NCBI GenBank assembly: GCA_002697105.1
Contig: NZTS01000021.1
Coordinates: forward strand, 72,293-84,892
DNA from: Methanobacteriota archaeon
GTDB lineage: Archaea; Thermoplasmatota; Poseidoniia; Poseidoniales; Thalassarchaeaceae
Length of the DNA: 12,600 bases
Direction of reading: 5' to 3'
The notes beneath the pieces are model-generated. The model saw only the letters and a program-made list of their open reading frames with translations, searched no databases and had not been told where the DNA came from. The first letter of the stretch is position 1, and every line of letters begins with the position of its first letter. Made by a program: the position numbers and the translations under genes. This document shows positions 1 through 6,591 of the stretch, one piece after another.

Positions 1-1067
1 GCGATATCATGGATGATTCCAGATGTTGCAAAACTTTTCCCCATAATCCAAGCAATTGCCCCGATGAAAGCAAAGAACGTCCACATTCCTAAACCAGAAA
101 GCCCACCTATTACAGCTGGACCTGGCATTCCTCCCTTTAATTTCCCAGATTGAATAAGTTCATCCTCTCTTGCTCCAAGAGTAAGGTAGTATGATATGAA
201 TCCTGGAAGAACTGGAAATGCACAAGGTGAAAAATATACTAGAATAGATAGCATTGCACCAAGGAAAATGATACCGATCATAGATTGATCAATTTCTTGA
301 ACTCCGTATGTTCGAAGTTCTTCCATTTCTGAGATACTTCCAATCATTGCTACTTCAATTGCTTCATCGAATGAACCCCACCCTTGAGCAGGAGTTGCTG
401 ATGATTCACTTGCAATAATGTATCCCTCTATATCTATGACCATCACAACGGGAATTACTCCTGTACCTCCGGGTGTGAATAATCGATTTGGGTCGGCTCT
501 TTCTGTGCCGTTTACTATTGCTGCAGTAGTACTGCCCAGTCCAGTCGGGTAAAGTGGAACGGTATATTCTCCTCCTGATTGATTGAGATATTCTAGAGAT
601 TCACTGTAGTATGAACCATATCCAACTATTACTAATTCACGTTCTCCACTCAATTCGTGCCATTGATCCATTTTAGCTTCTATTCTTGCTTGAACTCCAT
701 GACAGTTGGAGCAATCGTGTGCCATCATATCCAAGATTATGACCTTACCTCGATGTTCGCTGAGTCGAAACCATCCGGTGTCATTAGTGATATTATCTTC
801 TATTCCAGTACGATTCAATGTTTGAAATTCTAATTCATCAATTGGAATTGATTCTCCACTTTGTGCAAACATTGAGGATGAGATACCGAAAACAGAAAGC
901 CCAGCATAAGCTATCATTGAGAATAAGATAATACTCATTCCTAAGGCTACATATGTCTCCTTTCGAGCAAATGTTCTGAAATCCATTCCGGTTTTGATCA
1001 TTACTTTATCTAGAATAGAATTTTTGGGCAGGGGCTCTTCAATAAGGTCTCTAACCTTGTCCGCCAT
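1..1067 (-). CDS. Thioredoxin-like domain fused to CcdA/DsbD-type membrane electron carrier (C-terminus cut off by window edge)
   Basis: The left edge cuts this gene; 355 complete codons are present, read from the sequence because the frame stays open to base 1. Residues 38-61 form an N-terminal membrane anchor. A thioredoxin/TlpA-like domain follows (about 75-245), with a CSNC redox pair (C119, C122) after a hydrophobic beta strand, and a cis-proline-type segment, GVIPVVMVID (203-212). A second membrane region begins near 263 and carries SPCAFPVLPG (280-289), the hallmark of the CcdA/DsbD transmembrane domain; another hydrophobic segment covers about 325-343. CcdA proteins pass electrons across the membrane to exported thioredoxin-like proteins, so this protein probably acts in thiol-disulfide exchange or cytochrome maturation at the outer face. 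The ATG at 1067 is the first in frame after an upstream TGA. It lies 59 bp downstream of deoC and may be cotranscribed with it. The substrate is unknown. Confidence 0.85.
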   Translation of the reverse strand, partial: MADKVRDLIEEPLPKNSILDKVMIKTGMDFRTFARKETYVALGMSIILFSMIAYAGLSVFGISSSMFAQSGESIPIDELEFQTLNRTGIEDNITNDTGWFRLSEHRGKVIILDMMAHDCSNCHGVQARIEAKMDQWHELSGERELVIVGYGSYYSESLEYLNQSGGEYTVPLYPTGLGSTTAAIVNGTERADPNRLFTPGGTGVIPVVMVIDIEGYIIASESSATPAQGWGSFDEAIEVAMIGSISEMEELRTYGVQEIDQSMIGIIFLGAMLSILVYFSPCAFPVLPGFISYYLTLGAREDELIQSGKLKGGMPGPAVIGGLSGLGMWTFFAFIGAIAWIMGKSFATSGIIHDI

Positions 1068-1126
1068 GTATGTTGGTAGAACATTTCGTCTATCAAATCA
1101 ACCGATTAATGCTTACAAATAATATT

Positions 1127-1840
1127 CTATTTCTGAAGTATTTTCTCTATAGAATTTAGAAGACTAGATGCTCCTATTCTAAACCGGTCAGGCCCTAGAG
1201 AGGTAACTTGAGTGGCGTTTTCCATTGAATCTAAATGATTTTGAAGGTCTGATAGAGTCCTAATCCCACCTGAAATTTTTATTCCTACTCCACCGTGTTC
1301 TTGGGCTATTTCTGCTAAAATTTCCGCAACCAATGGGGTACATCCTCCTCTTCTTCCTGTACTAGATTTGATGAAGTCAGCACCACAATCTATTGCAATT
1401 CTTGCAGCATTTTCCATTTCTTCCAAATCTAAACAACTTGTTTCCAGAATTACTTTCACGGTTAATCCCTTACATTCATGAATTAATTGTTCTAATGTCA
1501 ATCTTGCATCACCTGGGCGAAGATCCATCATTGCTTCAAAATCCATCACAATATCTATTTCGTCTGCTCCTCCTTCTACTGCAGTCTTTATGTCATCAAT
1601 TCTCTGATTGATGTCTCCATTAGGATTTGGGAAGCAACCTGCGGCAGATGCTACGATGATTTGCGGATCTAGTGTTTCTTTCGCACGAGAGACTTCTGAC
1701 GGTAAAACACATACAGCAGCAGGTTTCCATCTTGATGCCCGTTCTAAAAATTCCATAATCTGTTCATCATCTGCCTCGGCATCAAGAAGTGTGTAATCTA
1801 AGTGTTTGAGTGCGAATTCTGCTAGACTTTTTTCATCCAT
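1127..1840 (-). CDS. deoC: Deoxyribose-phosphate aldolase
   Basis: DeoC cleaves 2-deoxyribose 5-phosphate into glyceraldehyde 3-phosphate and acetaldehyde, feeding deoxynucleoside carbon into central metabolism in the cytoplasm. The 237-residue protein is a class I aldolase TIM barrel of usual length. Visible motifs are HLDYTLL (13-19), GADEIDIVMD (91-100, with the conserved Asp at 96), FIKSSTGR (156-163, Schiff-base Lys158) and GIKISGGIR (186-194, second active-site Lys188). I chose the ATG at 1840 rather than the in-frame ATG at 1870: it has AGGTGA four bases upstream, and the family normally begins just before the DHTLL-like motif. The longer form would overlap the upstream aminotransferase by 26 bp. 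The aminotransferase stop lies inside this ribosome binding site, so the two genes are probably translationally coupled. No other deo gene is in the window. Confidence 0.95.
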   Translation of the reverse strand: MDEKSLAEFALKHLDYTLLDAEADDEQIMEFLERASRWKPAAVCVLPSEVSRAKETLDPQIIVASAAGCFPNPNGDINQRIDDIKTAVEGGADEIDIVMDFEAMMDLRPGDARLTLEQLIHECKGLTVKVILETSCLDLEEMENAARIAIDCGADFIKSSTGRRGGCTPLVAEILAEIAQEHGGVGIKISGGIRTLSDLQNHLDSMENATQVTSLGPDRFRIGASSLLNSIEKILQK

Positions 1841-1844
1841 CAAA

Positions 1845-1850
1845 TCACCT
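1845..1850 (-). promoter_or_regulatory. Ribosome binding site of deoC containing the upstream stop codon
   Basis: On the minus strand these bases read AGGTGA, four bases before the deoC ATG at 1840. The last three, TGA, are the stop codon of the preceding aminotransferase gene. A ribosome terminating there sits on the next gene's binding site, which fits coupled translation. The site decides the deoC start. Confidence 0.7.
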
Positions 1851-3038
1851 AAAATGACTTTCAACATCAATTTTCGGAATTTTCATGCCAAAATGTTTGA
1901 ACCCCTCTATCATTCTTTTACAACCTTCAATCATTTCCTCTCTTGAGGTAACTCCCATCGAGCCAACTCTGAAGATTCTACCTTTGACATGATCTTGTCC
2001 GCCGATAATATGGGTATTTTTCTCAATTGCCATCCATCTTCTCCATTTCTCTCCCCACTCAGGTTCAGGATATAGGATTGCAGTGACTGTGTTTGATCGC
2101 TGTTTTTCATCCGCAAATAATTCAAAACCAATCTCTGTAAATAGGCTTCTAACTCCTTTTGCCAACATTTCACATCGTTCCCATCTGTTCTCAATTCCCT
2201 CCTCATCTTGCTCTCTTAATGCTGCTACCCATCCGGTACATAGGTTGATTGCAGGAGTCCAAGGGGTTTGATCGTCAGCCGCTTTCTTCAATGCTTGAAC
2301 AAGGTCGAGATAATAGATGGGAAGAGTTTCGTTTTTCTCCCTATTTTCAATCATTTTTTGTACATAAGATTCAGATATTGCAACTGCTGAAATCCCTGAA
2401 GGGCCTGCAGTACATTTTTGTCCACCTACAACTACTGCTTCCGCGTTCCATGAATCTGGATGTACAGGTAATCCTCCTACTGATGTAATTCCATCCAAGA
2501 TATATGATACTCCGTGTTTGTTTGCAATTTTTCCTATTTCTTCTGCATCTTGGGTAATACCTGACGAAGTCTCATTATGGCAGATTGCAATTGCATTGAA
2601 TTGTTTTGATGAAAGCATTGTATCTATTTCATCAAGATCAAATTCTCGTCCCCATTCACCCTTTAGATGAGTAACTTGAGTAAAATTATTACAAATTTGT
2701 GCAACCCTTTCTCCAAATTTTCCGTTAGTCGGAACCAATACTTTGTCTTCAAAGTCAAACCGGTTGGCAATAATCATCTCCATCGCAGCAGTTCCTGATC
2801 CTGAAACAACTACAACTGAGTATCCATCCTCTCCTTCATGTGATTGTTGTCCTTTTTCTATTGTTGTTGGAGAGAGAGCGAATGAGTGTCTTAATCTTCC
2901 ATGTAATTCTGCCATTACAACTTTGAATTCTGGACTTCGATGCGTCATTGTAGATTGCGCAAGTCCTTCCAATACAGCAGGTGTAAGCCATGTAGGCCCT
3001 GGTATAAACCAGCACGGGCCATCCCATTTATCTGCCAT
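1845..3038 (-). CDS. Class V PLP-dependent aminotransferase (serine-pyruvate / alanine-glyoxylate type)
   Basis: This 397-residue protein belongs to fold-type I, class V aminotransferases of the SPT/AGT kind. It opens with FIPGPTWLTP (11-20) and MTHRSPEF (31-38), the family's N-terminal signature. VSGSGTAAMEM (78-88) is the phosphate-binding loop, HNETSSG (154-160) and LDGITSVGG (181-189) carry residues around the cofactor ring (Asp182), and GGQKCTAGPSG (205-215) contains the PLP-binding Lys208. The substrate cannot be read from sequence: serine, alanine or glyoxylate is likely, and a phosphoserine aminotransferase role is possible in archaea. I chose the ATG at 3038 over 3068 because AGGGG lies four bases upstream and the protein then starts just before the conserved PGPT motif. 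It leads a leftward unit with deoC. Its 5' end faces pdxT, which makes its PLP cofactor, across a 102-bp spacer. Confidence 0.88.
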   Translation of the reverse strand: MADKWDGPCWFIPGPTWLTPAVLEGLAQSTMTHRSPEFKVVMAELHGRLRHSFALSPTTIEKGQQSHEGEDGYSVVVVSGSGTAAMEMIIANRFDFEDKVLVPTNGKFGERVAQICNNFTQVTHLKGEWGREFDLDEIDTMLSSKQFNAIAICHNETSSGITQDAEEIGKIANKHGVSYILDGITSVGGLPVHPDSWNAEAVVVGGQKCTAGPSGISAVAISESYVQKMIENREKNETLPIYYLDLVQALKKAADDQTPWTPAINLCTGWVAALREQDEEGIENRWERCEMLAKGVRSLFTEIGFELFADEKQRSNTVTAILYPEPEWGEKWRRWMAIEKNTHIIGGQDHVKGRIFRVGSMGVTSREEMIEGCKRMIEGFKHFGMKIPKIDVESHFR

Positions 3039-3140
3039 GGTACCCCTGTGATAGGAGAGGTTCATCAAGAAGTCGCATTAACTGGTACAATTTCATTGAT
3101 TCATACGAGAATCTGAAAACGTCATCCTCTTCGCAGGCTC
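3039..3140. promoter_or_regulatory. Divergent intergenic region, presumed bidirectional promoter
   Basis: The spacer separates the leftward aminotransferase from rightward pdxT, so both promoters should lie in it or extend slightly into the genes. I could not identify a convincing BRE/TATA pair in either direction. It contains the aminotransferase SD site at 3043-3047 and an interrupted inverted repeat at 3091-3118, listed separately. The promoter role is inferred from gene orientation only. Confidence 0.45.
3091..3118. repeat. Interrupted inverted repeat in the aminotransferase/pdxT spacer
   Basis: TTTCA (3091-3095) pairs with TGAAA (3114-3118), and GATTC (3098-3102) pairs with GAATC (3109-3113). 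A two-base bulge (3096-3097) interrupts the left arm and the loop is six bases (3103-3108). This gives ten base pairs, 22 bp upstream of the pdxT start. It could be an operator or a leader hairpin. The short arms and AT-rich setting mean chance is possible. Confidence 0.4.
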
Positions 3141-3752
3141 ATGGTGGTTCGTGTTGGTCTATGCATGTTACAAGGTGCTCGCCATGCTCACGTTCAATCA
3201 CTTCAACACGCCTCTGAGCAGAGTGGTATTGAGATTTTAATTCATGAATTAAGGACAGAATTACAATTTCAGAAATATCATTGTGATGTGTTCATATTAC
3301 CAGGCGGTGAATCAACAACTATGAGAAAAACAGGAGGAGATATTGAATCTGGAGGAAGTGGATTGCTTCCTGCGCTTTTCTCTCATCTCAGGGAATTTAA
3401 TTCCCCTGTTTTAGGGACTTGTGCTGGAGCTATACTATTATGTAACCCAGATGACGGAGGTGAGCCATTATTTTCCGCATCTATTGATCGTAATGCTTAC
3501 GGTCGTCAAATGGATTCCTTTCAGGACGTAATTCACGTTAGTCTGTTTAATAGTCAGTTCCCAGGAGTTTTCATCAGAGCACCTCGTTTTAATCAATCTT
3601 CTATTCTTTGTGATTCAATAGCTTTTCATGAGGATGAAGTAGTGGGAATAAAGAATAATTCTCGTATGGCCCTTACTTTCCACCCTGAATTGACAAATGA
3701 TTCACGATTCCATGAATGGCTACTTCAGCAAGCGTCGCATTCAAGCGAGTGA
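3141..3752 (+). CDS. pdxT: Pyridoxal 5'-phosphate synthase glutaminase subunit PdxT
   Basis: PdxT hydrolyses glutamine and channels ammonia to PdxS, which builds pyridoxal 5'-phosphate from ribose 5-phosphate and glyceraldehyde 3-phosphate. The 203-residue protein is a class I glutamine amidotransferase of the SNO/PdxT family and of usual length. Motifs are VGLCMLQGA (5-13), LPGGESTTM (53-61), GTCAGAILL (92-100, nucleophile Cys94), RNAYGRQ (117-123), FIRAPR (144-149) and TFHPELTND (179-187, with His181 and Glu183 completing the triad). The ATG at 3141 gives the expected N-terminus but has only a weak AGG upstream, so translation may start from a short leader. PdxS is not in the window and must be encoded elsewhere. 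It heads the rightward group with the radical SAM gene 26 bp downstream. Confidence 0.95.
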   Translation: MVVRVGLCMLQGARHAHVQSLQHASEQSGIEILIHELRTELQFQKYHCDVFILPGGESTTMRKTGGDIESGGSGLLPALFSHLREFNSPVLGTCAGAILLCNPDDGGEPLFSASIDRNAYGRQMDSFQDVIHVSLFNSQFPGVFIRAPRFNQSSILCDSIAFHEDEVVGIKNNSRMALTFHPELTNDSRFHEWLLQQASHSSE

Positions 3753-3768
3753 CCATAGAGGCCCTGCT

Positions 3769-3774
3769 AGGTGA
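3769..3774 (+). promoter_or_regulatory. Ribosome binding site that fixes the radical SAM gene start
   Basis: AGGTGA ends four bases before the ATG at 3779, the same spacing as at deoC. It favours this start over the in-frame ATG at 3716, which lies inside pdxT and has no comparable site. Confidence 0.6.
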
Positions 3775-3778
3775 TGAC

Positions 3779-4948
3779 ATGACAATGGACATTCGTCTTC
3801 CTAATGTTCCAGAACTCCATGAACTTCCTGAAGTGGGTGAAGCAGAAGGCTGTATCCAGTGCATGCAGGGAAGTAAATTGGTTTTATTTATCACTGGAAA
3901 ATGTCATTGGGCGTGCGATTATTGTCCTCTATCAGATACTCGTCGAGAAAGTGCTTTCATGTATGCAAATGAAAGAAGATGTTCAAATTTCGAAGAAGTC
4001 ATCGAGGAGGCTAAAGCTATGAGAGCCACAGGCGCGGGAATAACCGGCGGAGATCCTATTATGGATTTTGAACATACACTTGAAGGAATTCGATGTCTTA
4101 GGAATGAATTTGGTCCCGATTTTCATATGCATATGTATACATCGATTGCATTTCGATCTGAATGGGCAATTCAATTGAAAGAAGCAGGATTAGATGAGAT
4201 AAGATTCCATCTACTTGATTTCAAACTCAAACCATATCTTGAGGTGATACGTGCATCATCTGATGCAGGAATATTTACTGGAGTCGAAGTTCCATGCCCT
4301 CCAGATATGGAGGGAGAGATGTTTCAGTTATTGGAGGATTTAAGAGATACTGGAATAGATTTCCTTAATCTCAATGAATTAGAAATCACATTGGGAAATC
4401 AGGAGAACATGGAAGTTAGAGGATTCAATCTTTCTGATGGGATAACTGCAGGAGCGGCAGGTTCCTCAGAATTAGCAGTTCGCCTAAAAAATAGAGTCAG
4501 AGCCGCAGCATCTTCATTCCCTGATCCGGAAGACGGAGAATTGAGAGATTCTTATGGATTTCATCTAAAATACTGTACTGCAGTGTACAAAGATGCAGGT
4601 CAATTACGTCGACGTTTCTTGAGAAGAGGTGAGGCAACAATTTCTCCTCATGAGACTTTAACCGATGACGGAACGCTACTTTTTGGAGCAATATATTGTT
4701 CTAACGAAGACGCCGAAGATTATATTGAAGAATTGATTGATGAATGTGGGGTTCCCTCAACATTCTTACATCACGATATCGAAAATAATCGAATTGAGAT
4801 TCCTCTTCTATTGGCAGAAGAAATAGCGGGAGATGTGCATTCCCCAGTAGCTTTGGTCGAAGTACACCCTACTCATGAACGAATGGAGATGACTCTGGTA
4901 TGGCTCAATGAGAATCGTCCCGCTGATTTTAGTAATGATGACGATTAA
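3779..4948 (+). CDS. Radical SAM protein of unknown substrate (archaeal, PFL-activase-related)
   Basis: The protein (389 residues from the chosen start) has a radical SAM cluster motif CHWACDYC, CxxxCxxC at C42, C46 and C49, preceded by the strand LVLFITGK. GITGGDPIMD (87-96) matches the GGE-type SAM-binding motif, and the sequence up to about 230 looks like the usual partial TIM barrel. It resembles an uncharacterised archaeal group related to pyruvate formate-lyase activating enzymes, COG2108 as I recall it; this is family recognition from memory, not a search. An extra CxxC (C25, C28) precedes the cluster. The C-terminal part (about 230-389) is acidic and unrecognised. Such enzymes cleave SAM to start radical reactions, but the target is unknown. 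A longer start at 3716 would overlap pdxT by 37 bp and is less likely. It sits between pdxT and grpE. Confidence 0.82.
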   Translation: MTMDIRLPNVPELHELPEVGEAEGCIQCMQGSKLVLFITGKCHWACDYCPLSDTRRESAFMYANERRCSNFEEVIEEAKAMRATGAGITGGDPIMDFEHTLEGIRCLRNEFGPDFHMHMYTSIAFRSEWAIQLKEAGLDEIRFHLLDFKLKPYLEVIRASSDAGIFTGVEVPCPPDMEGEMFQLLEDLRDTGIDFLNLNELEITLGNQENMEVRGFNLSDGITAGAAGSSELAVRLKNRVRAAASSFPDPEDGELRDSYGFHLKYCTAVYKDAGQLRRRFLRRGEATISPHETLTDDGTLLFGAIYCSNEDAEDYIEELIDECGVPSTFLHHDIENNRIEIPLLLAEEIAGDVHSPVALVEVHPTHERMEMTLVWLNENRPADFSNDDD

Positions 4949-4989
4949 TCCATAGAGGAATTGATGAAGGGGATGCGATTGGAATTAAC

Positions 4990-5526
4990 ATGGATGACCC
5001 TACTGATGAGGAAGAGGCCCAAGAATCAGTTTCGGAATCAGAGTCTGATGAACCACTAAGCCCAGAGCAGAGAATTGAGGAATTAGAGCAGGAATTAGAA
5101 CTAGCAAAGAAAGATTTGCTGTATAGACAAGCAGAGGTTCAAAATGCATTGTCTCAAGTAGCTAAGACCAGATCCGAGGGAGTACGCTATGGGGCTACAG
5201 GACTAGCTCGTCGAATAGTCAGATCAGTGGAAAATATTGAGAGAGCATTAGAACATGTTGAAGAAGATGCACAAGATTCTCTTTCTACAGGTATACGACT
5301 TCTTTATTCTGAAATTATTAGTTCGTTAACAGCAGAAGGTGTTGTAAAAATTGATACTGTAGGCCAATTATTTGATCCTGCTAGGATGGAAGCAATTACT
5401 ACAATTCCTCCCTCTGATGAATATCCATCTGGACATGTTGCATCAGAACTAGAATCCGGATGGATGCTTCGAGACAGAGTTCTAAAGGTAGCAAGGGTTG
5501 TAGTAACATCAGATGAAAATCAGTAG
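4990..5526 (+). CDS. grpE: GrpE nucleotide exchange factor for DnaK
   Basis: GrpE releases ADP from DnaK (Hsp70) so that the chaperone cycle can turn over in the cytoplasm. The 178-residue protein has the family layout: an acidic disordered N-terminus (1-25), a long helix with coiled-coil character (about 25-60), and a C-terminal beta domain. The beta domain carries GQLFDPARMEAITTIP (125-140) and ESGWMLRDRVLKVARVVV (155-172), close to the GrpE signature. The ATG at 4990 has only a weak GGA upstream. A better SD site just before it serves an out-of-frame ATG (see findings). No dnaK or dnaJ is in the window, which is unusual because grpE often neighbours dnaK in archaea that have this system. 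It overlaps the next gene by 14 bp. Archaeal Hsp70 systems are generally regarded as acquired from bacteria. Confidence 0.93.
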   Translation: MDDPTDEEEAQESVSESESDEPLSPEQRIEELEQELELAKKDLLYRQAEVQNALSQVAKTRSEGVRYGATGLARRIVRSVENIERALEHVEEDAQDSLSTGIRLLYSEIISSLTAEGVVKIDTVGQLFDPARMEAITTIPPSDEYPSGHVASELESGWMLRDRVLKVARVVVTSDENQ

Positions 5527-6025
5527 GAGTTCCGTGGTAGTCTATGGTGCAATTTTCCTCCTTCTTTATCCTTCGATTGTAGGAGTAATTCAGATTGCTA
5601 ATATAGCCACCCAACCTGAATCGGATGAATTTCCTACCTCTTGTGATGATTCACCTTACAACTGTTCCCGCATCGCTCCCAATTCTCATCGTTCTACCGG
5701 TGAGAGTGAGTTGAGATTTTCTAATACCTCATTATTGTCAATATCAAATTCTATCGATTTATGGATATCGGAGAACTCACTTGCGAAAGAAGTATATCGA
5801 AATGAGGGGGTTAAAATGGAAGTTCACATTGTAGTGAAAACAAATTTATTGAGGTTTGCTGATGATTTGTTTCTCCATGTAGAATGTGACGGCGCAGACG
5901 CAGTTGTTTGGATTCATTCTGAATCTCGGCTTGGAGTTAGTGACGTAGGTACTAATGGGGAAAGAATTGAGGATATCAAAGACAAATTAACTCAAAACAG
6001 TGTTGTGGGAACATCTTGCTCCTAA
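5513..6025 (+). CDS. Membrane-anchored DUF1499-like protein
   Basis: The 170-residue protein starts with one hydrophobic segment (about 8-30), a signal anchor or uncleaved signal peptide, so the rest is probably outside the membrane. The remainder resembles DUF1499: CDDSPYNC (44-51) recalls that family's N-terminal Pro-Asn-Cys motif, FADDLF (115-120) its DD motif, and SESRLGVSDVGTNGERIED (136-154) its strongly conserved arginine/serine-rich signature. The function of DUF1499 is unknown. C44 and C51, and possibly C169, could form disulfides. The ATG overlaps the grpE end by 14 bp, so translation is likely coupled, although no good SD site is visible. The assignment rests on motif resemblance by eye. 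The family is best known from bacteria and plastids, so transfer is possible. Confidence 0.7.
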   Translation: MKISRSSVVVYGAIFLLLYPSIVGVIQIANIATQPESDEFPTSCDDSPYNCSRIAPNSHRSTGESELRFSNTSLLSISNSIDLWISENSLAKEVYRNEGVKMEVHIVVKTNLLRFADDLFLHVECDGADAVVWIHSESRLGVSDVGTNGERIEDIKDKLTQNSVVGTSCS

Positions 6026-6589
6026 TCATCCAACTGGTTCTCCTCCCATTCCCATGAATGCCAATCGTTTGATTGCATCATTTTCTATCAACCAATCCAC
6101 AACTACTTCTGGAATATTTTGATTCAGCACAGTCCTGACTCCTTGAATATCTGAAATTGTTGACATCATCTGGATAGTCGCCCTAACTCTCCACCCTTGC
6201 CAATCATTTCTATTCACTAAATCACTAGTAATTGTATTCCAACCTGCTGCAGCATACAGATCAGCAGTCCCATTGTCCGTGGTAAAAATAATTCCAGCAG
6301 GTCCGTGAAACTTTTCAGCATGGCGTACATAATTAGGGGGGTCACCTAAATCTGGAACATGTACAATTTCAGCATCTACGTGTCCTAACCATACTCTGAT
6401 CATTTTCTCTCGTTCTTCTACATCCCAAGGATTATTCAGAGATGGTTCAATAGTTGATGAACCAATACAAATTCGTAGAGGTAAATCTAATCCGTTATCC
6501 TCAAGGTAAGACATTGCTTCGTTAATCAAAGCAGCATGTCCATTATGAAATGGTTGAAAACGTCCCAAAACTATCAACGCGGGCTTCAT
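6026..6589 (-). CDS. Nicotinamide-nucleotide adenylyltransferase, archaeal NadM type
   Basis: The enzyme joins NMN and ATP to give NAD and pyrophosphate in the cytoplasm. The 187-residue protein has the nucleotidyltransferase signature GRFQPFHNGH (9-18), with the HxGH-type ATP-binding motif, followed by GSSTIEPSLNNPWDVEER (43-60), typical of NadM proteins in the NP-ERE segment. Near the C-terminal part, where related enzymes carry an ISGTxIR-like motif, this protein reads WQGWRVRATI (130-139), so that motif is diverged. I chose the ATG at 6589: AGAGGT ends six bases upstream, and the protein then begins directly before the first beta strand. ATGs at 6595 and 6607 are in frame but poorly spaced. 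The upstream gene's TGA lies between the SD site and the start, so the two are translationally coupled. Its own stop abuts the convergent neighbour's stop. Confidence 0.88.
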   Translation of the reverse strand: MKPALIVLGRFQPFHNGHAALINEAMSYLEDNGLDLPLRICIGSSTIEPSLNNPWDVEEREKMIRVWLGHVDAEIVHVPDLGDPPNYVRHAEKFHGPAGIIFTTDNGTADLYAAAGWNTITSDLVNRNDWQGWRVRATIQMMSTISDIQGVRTVLNQNIPEVVVDWLIENDAIKRLAFMGMGGEPVG

Positions 6590-6591
6590 AT

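Noticed and set aside
700-715. CSNCH as a haem c binding site
   Set aside because: The surrounding strand, the later cis-proline segment and the fused CcdA domain fit a thioredoxin-like active site better.
2743-3051. 102-codon plus-strand frame opposite the aminotransferase N-terminus
   Set aside because: It lies wholly within the antisense of a well-supported gene and resembles no family.
3716-3778. Longer N-terminus of the radical SAM protein
   Set aside because: It would overlap pdxT by 37 bp and lacks an SD site; AGGTGA before 3779 supports the shorter form.
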